Shown here in pieces: positions 1-8,755 of a DNA stretch of 25,866 nucleotides (within the stretch, counting starts at the first letter, position 1; the number at the start of each line of letters is the position of its first letter). The stretch is from UBA8437 sp963933195. Lineage in GTDB: Bacteria; Planctomycetota; Planctomycetia; Planctomycetales; Planctomycetaceae. Below the pieces are notes generated by a model, which had not been told where the DNA came from, made no database searches, and saw only the letters and a program-made list of their open reading frames with translations. The stretch spans positions 1-25,866 of the forward strand of contig CAWVUS010000038.1 in NCBI GenBank assembly GCA_963933195.1. Reading direction: 5' to 3'. Both the position numbers and the translations under genes were made by a program.

Positions 1-230
1 CGGGCCCCGGCGGCTGCATAGAGAATCGATTGCCATCCACCTCCGGCTGCCAGGCACAGCACATCCAGTCCCTCGACAGTTGCCGGCAACCAACCACGCC
101 CGTCCAGGATTTCCAGGGGCTTGGCGATTTCCTGGTCGGTGGCGACTCTCGCGAACTGGCTGCCTGCCCGGACCATTCGGTTCCATGCCGCCTGGTTGTG
201 ACGCAGGAAGTCGGATTCTGGCGGAGTCAT
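1..230 (-). CDS. Class I SAM-dependent methyltransferase, N-terminal part (cut by window edge)
   Basis: Seventy-six codons are visible, read leftward from the ATG at 228-230 until the window ends. The N-terminus has a run resembling the lead-in helix of small-molecule methyltransferases (residues 8-30, including HNQAAWNRMV). A glycine-rich strand-loop follows at residues 56-67 (DVLCLAAGGGWQ), which matches motif I, the S-adenosylmethionine-binding loop of class I methyltransferases. The substrate cannot be told from this part. It lies 20 bp downstream of the 389-residue gene on the same strand, so the two are probably cotranscribed. No strong ribosome-binding site precedes the ATG. The family call rests on motif I and the N-terminal pattern; the rest of the fold is outside the window. 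Confidence 0.72.
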   Translation of the reverse strand, partial: MTPPESDFLRHNQAAWNRMVRAGSQFARVATDQEIAKPLEILDGRGWLPATVEGLDVLCLAAGGGWQSILYAAAGA

Positions 231-250
231 GGCAGAGGGCTGTGTCAGGT

Positions 251-1420
251 TCAATCGGTCGCGGAGCCGGAGTGCCCGATCAGGGCAGCCGCCCAGGTCA
301 CCAGGTCACCGCGATTTCGGGCCGTGTCACGGAGCAGGTCGAGGCGACCGGCGTTGTGGCACATTTCAGCAAAGCTGAATCCGGTGGATTCGTCGAGGTG
401 GGCCAAGTGAGTCACTGCCAATTCGACAGCCTCGTCCGTGCGGTCGATCCGTTGCAACAGGTCGACAACCACGTAGGCGATCATTTGTTTGTCTTCTTCA
501 TCGGGTTCGGCCTCGAGTTGCCCGAGGAAGTAGGCCACGGCCTCGTCCTGGTTGTCGTCGAGCAGTGCCCGCATGAAATGTCCGTGCGCGGTGTAAAAGT
601 CACCGAAGGGGGCTTCGCCGGGATATTGGAATTGCTGGTCCAGCCGGGCGCCATATTCGGCCAGCTCCAGGGCCTGACTCAATTCGGGGGAGTCCTTCTC
701 CAGGGAGCGAGCGAAGCGAACCACGGCACTCAGGTGCGAGACATCAATGTGGTAATTGCCCTCGGCAAAAAGCCAGTCACGGTCACCGGAAACCAATTCG
801 CGGAGGTTCTCGGACGCCTCGACCATTGGCAATCTCTGGGTGACTTCAGCATTGAGCGTGTGGCAGAGGTCGCCGTAAAGCTGTTTGACAAGCAGTCGTG
901 CGGCGGCCTGTCGGTCATCGGGTGGCAGTTGCATGATTTGCTGATCAAGTGCCGTGATCGTATTGCAGGTTCCGTGCGAGTTGAGCATCAGTTCGAGACC
1001 CTTGACCGGATGTGCTCCCTCGTAGAGAGCCACGTTGATCAATTCTTCGGTCCGCTCGTAGTCTTCACCGGTGGACTGGATTTTATCGAGTGCCTCGCGA
1101 ACGGGCTGGGGTTCCTGAATTGTCTGGAAATACACCCAGGCGTCGCCGACGCGATCCTGTTCCAGGAGTAGCGTGCCGACGTGGCGAGCCGAGTCGACGT
1201 AGTGTTTCTCGAAGTCGGTCCTGTGTTCGTCGGGAACATCATCAAATGAGGTGGGACGGATGAGCGGCAACTCGAACTCCAGCTTCTTTTGCATCAGCAG
1301 CACGTCAAACAGCCGGTGGTAGTTTTGTTCGTCGGTGAGCACCGTGGCCAGTTGCTGCAGCGCAGCCTGTCCGCCGTCACTTTGTTGTAGGTCTTCTAGA
1401 GCAGCAAATGTGTCACTCAT
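251..1420 (-). CDS. Helical protein of unknown function, 389 aa
   Basis: The frame is open up to 1480, but the ATG at 1418-1420 gives a natural-looking N-terminus (MSDTFAALEDLQQSDGG) and the extra 20 residues upstream are Arg/Pro/Thr-rich and read like non-coding DNA. The product is acidic and rich in Leu, Ala, Asp and Glu, with no signal peptide or membrane segment, so it is probably cytoplasmic. Stretches such as the one around AVAYFLGQLEAEPDEEDKQ and the following DLLQRIDRTDEAVELAVTHL resemble helical TPR-like hairpins, but I cannot define repeat units. I do not recognise the family. It lies between the 563-residue gene (107 bp upstream) and the methyltransferase (20 bp downstream). A scaffold or protein-protein interaction role would fit the helical pattern but is speculation. 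Confidence 0.75.
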   Translation of the reverse strand: MSDTFAALEDLQQSDGGQAALQQLATVLTDEQNYHRLFDVLLMQKKLEFELPLIRPTSFDDVPDEHRTDFEKHYVDSARHVGTLLLEQDRVGDAWVYFQTIQEPQPVREALDKIQSTGEDYERTEELINVALYEGAHPVKGLELMLNSHGTCNTITALDQQIMQLPPDDRQAAARLLVKQLYGDLCHTLNAEVTQRLPMVEASENLRELVSGDRDWLFAEGNYHIDVSHLSAVVRFARSLEKDSPELSQALELAEYGARLDQQFQYPGEAPFGDFYTAHGHFMRALLDDNQDEAVAYFLGQLEAEPDEEDKQMIAYVVVDLLQRIDRTDEAVELAVTHLAHLDESTGFSFAEMCHNAGRLDLLRDTARNRGDLVTWAAALIGHSGSATD

Positions 1421-1477
1421 CGTTGGAACTGTCCTGGTGCGAAGGTGGGGCGGTCGAGTCGGGGCGAGTTGTGCAAA

Positions 1478-1513
1478 CAATATTATTATGCAGGCGAGGT
1501 TGGCAGGGGGGAA
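1478..1513 (-). promoter_or_regulatory. Possible internal promoter in the 107-bp gap before the 389-aa gene
   Basis: The gap 1421-1527 contains a small AT-rich island at 1479-1490 in otherwise GC-rich DNA. On the minus strand it reads CATAAT (1485-1490), five of six bases of the sigma70 -10 box. TTCCCC lies 17 bp upstream (1508-1513) and matches the -35 box at only three of six positions. It could give the last two genes of the unit their own transcript. The evidence is weak. Confidence 0.25.
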
Positions 1514-1527
1514 GTGCCCCGGCGATG

Positions 1528-3219
1528 CTACTCGACTGTCACCAGTGGCGCAATGTCACCATCGGGGCCAAACAGTCCAATCAGGGTCTCATTGTTCACG
1601 TGTTGTCCGACGACGGACCGGGGAGGGTGGATGTTGGTGAGGCTGCGATAAAGAACCAATTGTACGTCTCCAAGTTTGAGTCGAAACGCGGCTGCGTCGC
1701 GGGGTGACACGACCTGCCGGTCCTCGGAAACAGTTAGAGAATTCCACTCGGCTTTCCGCCGCCGCCTGCTGGCGGAAAAATCGACAACCAGTGGCAGATA
1801 CAGGCCCGGGCCTGGGCCGGCGTGGGACCAGGACAACTGGTTCTGGTGAGATGCAATCGATGACGGGCCGGTGGCCAGCAGCGGGTTGTCGGGCAATGCG
1901 AGCGGAAACACTCGTGCTGAGACCCCGCCGCCGGCCAGTCGCCAGTCTCGCCGCCCATTGGATGTCGGTTTTGCCGTGATTCGATCAGGCAGCATCAGGG
2001 AGGAGTGACAGATGATTGGGTCGTCATCGGCTGGTTGCGGGTGTCCCACGACGGCGTCGGCCAGTACGAGCAACTCTTCTGCACGGGACAACAAGATCTG
2101 TCGGTCCACTCGCCGACCGTCGCCAGCATCAGCCTGCAACTCGATGTAGTCGGCGTCTTCGTCACTTTGCCAGCAGACGCATTCCCAGCGATCGAAAGTC
2201 CAGTCGTGTTGGTTTCCGGTGACCTTGATGGACCAGTCGCCGTCAAGCAGTGTGCGGCCATCGACGGAAATGTCTAACCGTGGAGTGGCCCGGTCGTGTG
2301 TGACAACCACGGTCGGGGCCTTGGCGGCGGGGTGGGTGCGGAGGACCGCGACATGAGCCCAGTCAGACTGAGTAACACACGAAGCGGGGACCGGTTCTGC
2401 GAGTCGAGTGGCGGAATTCAGCAGTTCCTGGAGACTGCGGGTCGGTCGATGTGGCAGTGCGAGTCGGTCTCGATGACGGTAAAGCGGAGTGACCCAGTTG
2501 ACGAGTCGGGAGAAACGTTGGTGAGCGAGTTTGTTCCAGGGTCGGTTGCCAAACCGCTGCCCCCAGTAGCCGGCGCGAACGAGCGTAGCCAGCCATTCAG
2601 GCAAATCGTCGAAATGATCGGCATGTGGAGTGCCATCGGTGTCGGTTCGGTCGAGTAATTCCTCCTGCAGGGCCCGTTGCCCACTTCGTCTCAGTGCTGC
2701 GGTGCCTTTGAGTGGCGAGAGCAGTAGGCCTGTGATGTAGGCGAGTTCCGGCGAAAGGGGGCGGGTCGTGGTCAACGAAATGCAGTTCCGCCAGGCGGAC
2801 AGCCATTGTTGGGTCCGCTTGGGTGGTGGTGGTTGACACAGTAACGCCAGGCTGGCCAACAGGTCGCCGTCGCTGGCGTCGGTTTCCAGGCGGGCGATCG
2901 CGAGGAGTGGTGATCGTCTGCTGGAATTGCTGCCAATTGCCGGGCGGCGTTGGGGGTGAGTCGAGGTGCTCCGCCAGGCCGAGGCCAGGTGGGGTTGGGT
3001 TGGAATCCAGTCGAATGCCCGGGAGGGGAGCTTGGGGGTGTCGCTGTTGCATCTGTTGGCCAGGTCGCCCAGCCAGATTTGGACAAACGTGTCGGGAGAT
3101 CCGCTCCGTGCCGCCTGTTTGAGAGCGGCTGGGGCACCACGGTCGAACTGGAGATTGGCCAGAAAGCCGGGATGATCGAGGGGGACTGCTTCACCGGGCG
3201 TAGGCGCGTGAATGGTCAT
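1528..3219 (-). CDS. Large conserved-looking protein, possibly heparinase II/III-like, 563 aa
   Basis: The frame is uninterrupted from the ATG at 3217-3219 to TAG at 1528-1530. The N-terminal half (about residues 1-290) is helical and Trp/Arg/Leu-rich. The C-terminal half (about 300-560) looks like a beta sandwich, with alternating hydrophobic strands such as RVDRQILLSRAEELLVLADA. This helical-then-beta layout, with that strand pattern, recalls heparinase II/III-type polysaccharide lyases and their non-catalytic relatives, but I see no clear catalytic His/Tyr set and no signal peptide, so a cytoplasmic protein is likely. The start lies only 6 bp past the stop of the amidohydrolase gene, so the two are almost surely cotranscribed. 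The family assignment is tentative; the gene itself is well supported by length and spacing. Confidence 0.72.
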   Translation of the reverse strand: MTIHAPTPGEAVPLDHPGFLANLQFDRGAPAALKQAARSGSPDTFVQIWLGDLANRCNSDTPKLPSRAFDWIPTQPHLASAWRSTSTHPQRRPAIGSNSSRRSPLLAIARLETDASDGDLLASLALLCQPPPPKRTQQWLSAWRNCISLTTTRPLSPELAYITGLLLSPLKGTAALRRSGQRALQEELLDRTDTDGTPHADHFDDLPEWLATLVRAGYWGQRFGNRPWNKLAHQRFSRLVNWVTPLYRHRDRLALPHRPTRSLQELLNSATRLAEPVPASCVTQSDWAHVAVLRTHPAAKAPTVVVTHDRATPRLDISVDGRTLLDGDWSIKVTGNQHDWTFDRWECVCWQSDEDADYIELQADAGDGRRVDRQILLSRAEELLVLADAVVGHPQPADDDPIICHSSLMLPDRITAKPTSNGRRDWRLAGGGVSARVFPLALPDNPLLATGPSSIASHQNQLSWSHAGPGPGLYLPLVVDFSASRRRRKAEWNSLTVSEDRQVVSPRDAAAFRLKLGDVQLVLYRSLTNIHPPRSVVGQHVNNETLIGLFGPDGDIAPLVTVE

Positions 3220-3225
3220 GATTTC

Positions 3226-4467
3226 TCAGGCTGGGTGCCAGCGGCCACTTCGAAGAGTTCCGGCCAGGTGGCCCGAGGCAAGGACGGATGCCAGGGACAG
3301 GGGTGAGTTGTCGGAGGGGGTCACTCCAACGGCGATGGCCTGTTTGCCAGGGGCCAGGGTTCCAAACGATTCAGAAAGTCCAAGGGCGGCCGCAGCCGTT
3401 GAAGTCGCCATGGCCAGGAGGTTTTCAGCTGGAACCGTTGGTGCGAGTCGAGCCAGGAATTGTAGCTCGTTCCACATCGAGAGGTCCGGGTTGGAACTTC
3501 GCCCATCGGTGCCCAGTGCCACCGGAGTGCCCTGTTCAAGGAGGCGGGCCCATGGGTGTGGAGGGTGGCCGAAATGTGCGTGTGTTCTTGGGCAGTAGAC
3601 AATCGCGATGTGGCGGTGTTGGCTGAGCCAGGTGATCTCGCGGTCGTTTAACAGGTTGCCGTGGATAACCAGGGGATGTCGCAGGTTGGTGAGCGGCGTG
3701 AGATAATCAAGTGGACTACTCCCCCTGGGGATGGACGACCCATCCCATGCGTTCAATGATTCTAGCCGTTCTCGCATCGGCCCGGTTCCGTGGGCGAGTA
3801 ATTCGAGTTCGTCCGGGGATTCCGCAATGTGAGTGGCCAGTGGAACATCTCGAGAAGCGGCCAATCCAACGAGTTCCGTGTAGAGGTCGGGATGGACCGA
3901 GTAGGGGGCGTGGGGGCTGAGGCCCCGGCGACAGTTGTTGTTGGTGTTTCCGTCAAGAAAATCGGAGGCGACTGTGATTCCTTCGTTGCAGCGTTCGGGA
4001 CGCAGCCCGATTATCTCTCGAAAGACCACACAGGTGGGGTCATCTTCATGTAGCAAGTCTGTCGGCCAGTCGGTGGTGGCGATTTCTCCGACTGCCGCCG
4101 TGCCGGACGCGTTCAGTTCGTCGAGGCCGGTCCTGACCGGATTGGTGTGAGTGGTGCGAGTGCGGCGGGACGTCACAACCTCGCCGATCCACGCCGCCAT
4201 GCCCTCGTTGGCTGGGAACGGGACCGTTGTCGCCGAAAATTCCAGGTGTGTGTGTGCGTTCACCAGGCCGGGCAGAAGCACGACGTTTCCCAGGTCGGTC
4301 GCCGTGTTGTCCGGTCCGGGAAAGAGATCGGTGATCATCCCGTCGGCGACTTCAATCACGCCGTTGGGGATCGGTGGGCCGTCACCCGGGACGACGAGCC
4401 TGGCGGAAAAACGTCCCTCTGGATCCACCCAGGGAGTGAGACCAAGGAAACTGGTAGGGCCTGTCAC
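3226..4467 (-). CDS. Amidohydrolase superfamily metal-dependent deaminase/hydrolase; candidate aminodeoxyfutalosine deaminase
   Basis: The 413-residue product has the full cytosine/adenosine-deaminase-like amidohydrolase signature. It has NAHTHLE (His72 and His74 as metal ligands), SPHAPYSVH around His186 (substrate side), THIAES (His213, Glu216), IHG (His269) and GTDG (Asp321, metal and catalysis). A short beta-sandwich flanks the barrel at each end, and LAPGKQAIAV near 371-380 is typical of the C-terminal return. The start is a GTG (4465-4467) overlapping the stop of the permease gene by 4 bases, which fixes it and implies translational coupling. Known relatives deaminate adenosine-type compounds, guanine, or 6-amino-6-deoxyfutalosine. 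Because mqnA and mqnC head the same unit, the aminodeoxyfutalosine reaction is attractive, but the substrate is inferred from context only. It is cytoplasmic. Confidence 0.85.
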   Translation of the reverse strand: MTGPTSFLGLTPWVDPEGRFSARLVVPGDGPPIPNGVIEVADGMITDLFPGPDNTATDLGNVVLLPGLVNAHTHLEFSATTVPFPANEGMAAWIGEVVTSRRTRTTHTNPVRTGLDELNASGTAAVGEIATTDWPTDLLHEDDPTCVVFREIIGLRPERCNEGITVASDFLDGNTNNNCRRGLSPHAPYSVHPDLYTELVGLAASRDVPLATHIAESPDELELLAHGTGPMRERLESLNAWDGSSIPRGSSPLDYLTPLTNLRHPLVIHGNLLNDREITWLSQHRHIAIVYCPRTHAHFGHPPHPWARLLEQGTPVALGTDGRSSNPDLSMWNELQFLARLAPTVPAENLLAMATSTAAAALGLSESFGTLAPGKQAIAVGVTPSDNSPLSLASVLASGHLAGTLRSGRWHPA

Positions 4468-6797
4468 TGGACACTACCTGAATCGGGAAGTCGGTTGACG
4501 CGGTTGACCAGGATCGCCGCGACGGCCGCAGTTCCGACCAGTAGTGGCCAGTCGAAGTGGAATCCGTCGGCGTCGACAGAGATCAGCCATTCGCTCCAGG
4601 CGGGCAGTCGATCAGGTACGCTCCAGCGCTCTTTCAGGACTGAAATTCCATTGAAAGTGAGATGGAAGGCGAGGCCCGGCCAGATGCTGCCGGTGCGGAG
4701 TGCCATAAGGCCCAGGACAAGTCCCAGCAGGGTCGCGTAGAAAACCTGCTGGGGAATCATGTGTACCGCACCAAAGGCAAAGGCCGAGAGAACCACGGCC
4801 AAGCGGCGATGGCCGGGGCGATCCAGGGCCGACAGCACAAAACCACGGAACAGAAATTCTTCGCAAACGGCGGGTGTGACGGCCACGGCCAGGAGGACGA
4901 GCCAGGCTGGCTGCGACACTCCGAGCATGGATCTCAAGAACTCCAGGCTCCCGTCCGGAAGGCCAGGGGGAAAGAACCATTGCAGGTGATTCATCAGTTC
5001 CTCGACCAACGGATGCAGGGCAAAGGCCAGGGCGACGCCGTAGGCAATCGACGTGAGGCCGGTCCGTCTGAGGCGAAGTGTGCCTTTTGCATCGGTTAGT
5101 AGCGCGGTGGCTGCCAGGCAGGCAGGGCCAAGGAACAGAAGCAATTGCTGGAGTATCAACATCCAGATCGCCGCCCGTGGGCGGTCGTCCGGTGCCAATG
5201 ACGTGAGCCAGGCTCCCAGGGGGGGCATCATCAGCACCTGGCCAAGCAGTCCGAAGGCGAGGCAGGCCAGTGCCAGGCCGGGGCCCGGGCGCGACGGTTT
5301 GTGGGTCCGGAGTCGACGGAGCCAGAGTCGGATATCGAATCGTTCGGCTTCCCGGAACAACACCGTCTCGCTGTGGAACTGCGAGACGGCCCACCACAGC
5401 GCAAGTCCGGCGTAGGTGAAACTGGCTCCCAGTACCACGGGGAGGTACGCCAGAAATTCCGGAGCCGCGGGGTCGATCATCAGTTGCTTGAGAAGCAGGA
5501 CGGGGCCGATGACCGGAAGCACGGAATGGAACGGCTGGATTTCGGCCCCGGGTGAGGCCGCCAAGGCCACCAGCATCAATACGACAACCATCAAAGGGGA
5601 GAGGTAGTATTGTCCCTCGCGGGTGCTGCGGGCGAAGGTGGCCAGTGCCAGGCTGAGCGCACTGAACAGTGCCGCCAACGGGAAGATCATGACCAGGATC
5701 CAGAGCAAGCCGGGGTTGATCGGGTTGGCAACGGCAGCCTGAGCGTTGGGGACTACCTCGCTGGAGAGTTGAACCATGTAGGTGGCGGTCAGGCCGAGGC
5801 TGATCAGGTTCAGGATCCCCGTGGCGAGGCTGAAGACGAGGATGGTCAGAAACTTGGCCAGCACCAGTTCAATGCGTTTGGCCGGGCTGATCAGCAGCGT
5901 CTCCATGGTGCCCCGTTCCTTTTCTCCCGCCGCGAGGTCAACAGCGGGATAGAAGGCTCCGGTGACAGTCATGACGACAAGGATCATCGGAAAAAGTTTG
6001 CTCCAGACCAGTGCAGAATCCTGGCCGTTGGCGGTGACCCTGACCACCGAGGCATTGACCGGCGAAGGGAGGGATCGCGGAAGTCCGGCAACCTCAAGCC
6101 TCAGTCGTAATAGTTCGTTTTCCCAGACGTCAAAGACCTCCTGGACCCGTCGCGAGGCGATCAGTGACTTTTCATCGCCGCTGACAAGGATCACTGGTCG
6201 AGGATATTCCGATGGATCCTCTGCGGTGCGTTCCCTGGAGACGATCTGTCGGTTGACCTCTTCGAGGGAATTGGCAAACCCATCCGGAATCACAACAAGG
6301 ACAGCGATTTCTGCATCGCGGAGGGAGGAGTTGATCGAGTCATTGATCTGTTGCAGTGATTTCGGGATCTCACCAGAGGATTGCCCCGTCGTGGTGCTGG
6401 AATCATTGAGCAGTCGCGTTCGTTGTTGGTAGAGGTCTTGAACATGGCGAGCGATTTTCAGTCGGTTGGCAACCGATGGGTTGGTGTTGTGTTGGCCTGT
6501 GGATTCGACCTTCAACCGTGAGGCGTCCTTCGGGTTTGCAAACCAGCGGACAGCAAACGCCGATCCTGCAATCAATTCTGGTTCGGGTAGCGAGTCTGCC
6601 CCCAGGACAACCACGGTCCTGGGTTTTTCGCTGAAAATGACAGCCATCTGCAACATGCCGATGCCCAGGGCCGGGTACAGCAAGATCGGAAAGGCCATCA
6701 CCATGAACAGGGTGCGGCGGTCCCTCAGTTGGTCGCGAAATTCACGTTTGAAGATGATCCGGATTTTCCGGATGTCCAGTCGAGACTGAGAGGTCAT
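4464..6797 (-). CDS. ABC-2 type permease fused to CPBP intramembrane metalloprotease, 777 aa
   Basis: This is a two-part membrane protein. Residues 1-480 form a NatB-like ABC-2 permease: a helix at about 31-55, a long extracytoplasmic region (about 60-262) and five or so helices from 265 to 475, with the cytoplasmic GEKERGTMETLL stretch at 291-302 that is typical of these sodium/drug exporter permeases. Residues 505-765 form a CPBP (Abi) domain with all its motifs: Glu646-Glu647 and Arg651 in EEFLFRG, FGAVH with His679, and HLTFN with His712 and Asn716. These are the presumed metal and catalytic residues of the Rce1-like protease family. The gene starts inside the stop of the ATPase gene (4-base overlap), so the two products should form one transporter. 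The substrate is unknown. Confidence 0.9.
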   Translation of the reverse strand: MTSQSRLDIRKIRIIFKREFRDQLRDRRTLFMVMAFPILLYPALGIGMLQMAVIFSEKPRTVVVLGADSLPEPELIAGSAFAVRWFANPKDASRLKVESTGQHNTNPSVANRLKIARHVQDLYQQRTRLLNDSSTTTGQSSGEIPKSLQQINDSINSSLRDAEIAVLVVIPDGFANSLEEVNRQIVSRERTAEDPSEYPRPVILVSGDEKSLIASRRVQEVFDVWENELLRLRLEVAGLPRSLPSPVNASVVRVTANGQDSALVWSKLFPMILVVMTVTGAFYPAVDLAAGEKERGTMETLLISPAKRIELVLAKFLTILVFSLATGILNLISLGLTATYMVQLSSEVVPNAQAAVANPINPGLLWILVMIFPLAALFSALSLALATFARSTREGQYYLSPLMVVVLMLVALAASPGAEIQPFHSVLPVIGPVLLLKQLMIDPAAPEFLAYLPVVLGASFTYAGLALWWAVSQFHSETVLFREAERFDIRLWLRRLRTHKPSRPGPGLALACLAFGLLGQVLMMPPLGAWLTSLAPDDRPRAAIWMLILQQLLLFLGPACLAATALLTDAKGTLRLRRTGLTSIAYGVALAFALHPLVEELMNHLQWFFPPGLPDGSLEFLRSMLGVSQPAWLVLLAVAVTPAVCEEFLFRGFVLSALDRPGHRRLAVVLSAFAFGAVHMIPQQVFYATLLGLVLGLMALRTGSIWPGLAFHLTFNGISVLKERWSVPDRLPAWSEWLISVDADGFHFDWPLLVGTAAVAAILVNRVNRLPDSGSVQ

Positions 6798-7600
6798 GGG
6801 TTGACCTCCGGGGCTCTGCGGTGGTGTTGCGGTGGAGGGGTGGGGGAGTTGTCGTCCAGCGTGGCATCGAAGTGAGAGACGAGTTCGAAGAACAGCTCTT
6901 CGAGATCCGATTGGTGCGAGGCCGCCAGCAATTCGTCCTGGGTGCCCATCGCCAGGATGCGGCCACGGTGGATGATTGCCAGGCGATCACACAATCGTTC
7001 TGCCTCTCGCATGATGTGTGTCGAATAGATGATGCATTTCCCCTGGCTTTTGAGTGTCTCGACGGTGTCAATGACGGCTCGGGCGACAAGGACATCAAGG
7101 CCGTTGGTGGGTTCGTCGAAGATCAGCACCGGGGGGTCGTGAATCAAAGCGCGTGCGATGGAGACCTTTTGCCGCATTCCGGTTGAGAGTCGGCCGGTGA
7201 GTGTGTCTGCAAAATCGTGCATTGACAGCGTGCTGAAAATCTCCTGGATTCTGGCGGAGAGTCGGTCGTCGTCGAGGCCGTAGAGTTGGCCAAAGTATTC
7301 GACGGTTTCGCGAGCCGTCATGCGGTCGTAGAGCCCGGTGGTTCCCGAGAGAAAACCGATGCGAGATCTGACGGCATCAGGATTGGTGACGATGTCGCAC
7401 CCGTCGACTGATGCGGTGCCGGAGGTGGGGGTCAGTACCGTTGACAACAGCCTGAGGCAGGTCGTTTTGCCGGCCCCGTTGGGTCCGAGCAGTCCAAACA
7501 CTTCACCGGCAGAAACATCAAAACAGACACCGTCCAGAGCCACGACTTCGCCCTGGTGCAGGTCAGGAAACCGTTTGGAGAGGTCCTGGACTTTGATCAT
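6794..7600 (-). CDS. ABC transporter ATP-binding protein (NatA-like), 268 aa
   Basis: This cytoplasmic ATPase energises the permease encoded just downstream. It has Walker A (GPNGAGKT, residues 39-46), the signature loop (LSTGMRQK, 138-145), Walker B (VLIFDEP, 158-164), the D-loop (NGLD, 166-169) and the H-loop histidine (His195 in YSTH). Its size and order fit the NatA/CcmA-like subfamily that pairs with ABC-2 permeases. The C-terminal tail (250-268) is Pro/His-rich and probably disordered. The start codon overlaps the mqnC stop by 4 bases (7597-7600) and the stop overlaps the permease start by 4 bases. This tight linkage ties the transporter to the menaquinone genes, though what it exports is not visible. 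Confidence 0.93.
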   Translation of the reverse strand: MIKVQDLSKRFPDLHQGEVVALDGVCFDVSAGEVFGLLGPNGAGKTTCLRLLSTVLTPTSGTASVDGCDIVTNPDAVRSRIGFLSGTTGLYDRMTARETVEYFGQLYGLDDDRLSARIQEIFSTLSMHDFADTLTGRLSTGMRQKVSIARALIHDPPVLIFDEPTNGLDVLVARAVIDTVETLKSQGKCIIYSTHIMREAERLCDRLAIIHRGRILAMGTQDELLAASHQSDLEELFFELVSHFDATLDDNSPTPPPQHHRRAPEVNP

Positions 7601-8721
7601 GCGGAGGCATCGACCAGCGGTGGAGCGTCGATGTATTCGTAGAACACGTTCCGCTGGCGGGGTGTGTACCCGGATTCTTCGATGCAGCGACGGATCGTTT
7701 CCAACGAGAGATGGTAGACCGTTCCCGCCTCGGCCACGACGTTTTCCTCGATCATCAGGCTACCCATGTCGTTGGCGCCAAACGAGAGGGCCATTTGCCC
7801 GATCTTCTCACCCTGGGTCACCCAGGACGACTGGATGTTCGGAACGTTGTCCAGGTAGAGCCGGGCAACCGCTTGAGTTTTGAGATATTCAAACGCTCCG
7901 GCCGATGGGATTTCTGACATGTCGACCCCATCGCGGCGGTTGCCAAACCACGGGGGTGTGTTGGGTGGTTGCATCGTCCAACAGATGAAAGCTGTGAAAC
8001 CACCGGTTTCATCTTGGAGAGAACGGATACGCTCGAGATGCTCGATTCTCTCGGCAAGGGTTTCGACGTGGCCAAACATCATTGTTGCCGAGGATCGGCC
8101 GCCCAGATTGTGCCACACGCGGTGGACTTCCAGCCAGTCGTCGGTGAGACACTTGCCGCGGGTGATCAATTTTCGCACTCGATCAACCAGGATCTCGCCA
8201 CCACCACCGGGCAGGCTACCCAGGCCGGCTTCCTGGAGGCGGGCGAGAACGGTTTTCAGCGGCAATTTGCTGATTTTGCTGAAATGACAAATCTCCGGCG
8301 GGCTGAAAGCGTGAATGTTGATTGACGGGAAACGCTCACGAATGCCTCGCAGCATGTCCTCGTACCATTCCAGCGGAAGGGTGGGATGCAGTCCGCCCTG
8401 CATCAGGATCTGGTCACCACCCAGGTCGAGTGTCTCCTGGATTTTTGCGTGAAGCACCTCCGTGGTCAGCACGTACATTTCCGGATGATCGGCCGGCCGG
8501 TAGAAAGCACAAAAGTCGCAGACCGCCGTGCAGGCGTTGCTGTAGTTAATGTTCCGATCGATGTTGTAAGTGCGGAAGGGTTCAGGATGCAGCCGACGAG
8601 TGACCGCATCGGCCGCGGTTCCCAGGGCCGCCAGGTCGTGGCTCTCGAGTAGCAACAAGCCTTCCGCGGGGGTGAGTCGGTTACCCAGGGTGGCTTTTTT
8701 GAGCAATTCGGGTTGGTTCAT
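7597..8721 (-). CDS. mqnC: Cyclic dehypoxanthinyl futalosine synthase (radical SAM), MqnC
   Basis: MqnC converts dehypoxanthinyl futalosine to its cyclic form in the futalosine pathway of menaquinone synthesis. The 374-residue length is normal for the family. The radical-SAM cluster motif is CTAVCDFC (Cys64, Cys68, Cys71), preceded by NINYSNAC as in MqnC/MqnE. Further family marks are GGDQILMQGGLHP, a HAFSPPEI segment, GLGSLPGGGGEIL, and TGGFTAFICWTMQP. The MqnC and MqnE paralogues are close. The GLHP motif and the segment around TAFICWTMQPPNTP point to MqnC. mqnA lies 34 bp upstream and the ABC ATPase overlaps its end by 4 bases. No strong Shine-Dalgarno sequence precedes the ATG, as would fit coupling to mqnA. 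Confidence 0.93.
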   Translation of the reverse strand: MNQPELLKKATLGNRLTPAEGLLLLESHDLAALGTAADAVTRRLHPEPFRTYNIDRNINYSNACTAVCDFCAFYRPADHPEMYVLTTEVLHAKIQETLDLGGDQILMQGGLHPTLPLEWYEDMLRGIRERFPSINIHAFSPPEICHFSKISKLPLKTVLARLQEAGLGSLPGGGGEILVDRVRKLITRGKCLTDDWLEVHRVWHNLGGRSSATMMFGHVETLAERIEHLERIRSLQDETGGFTAFICWTMQPPNTPPWFGNRRDGVDMSEIPSAGAFEYLKTQAVARLYLDNVPNIQSSWVTQGEKIGQMALSFGANDMGSLMIEENVVAEAGTVYHLSLETIRRCIEESGYTPRQRNVFYEYIDAPPLVDASA

Positions 8722-8755
8722 GGTCTGTCGGCAGACTGGGTTTTAGGCGTGGGTG

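Noticed and set aside
80..1171. Long plus-strand open frame of 363 codons
   Set aside because: It is antisense to the 389-residue gene and the methyltransferase start. Its product has no recognisable motif and the minus-strand product looks far more protein-like and is in an operon arrangement.
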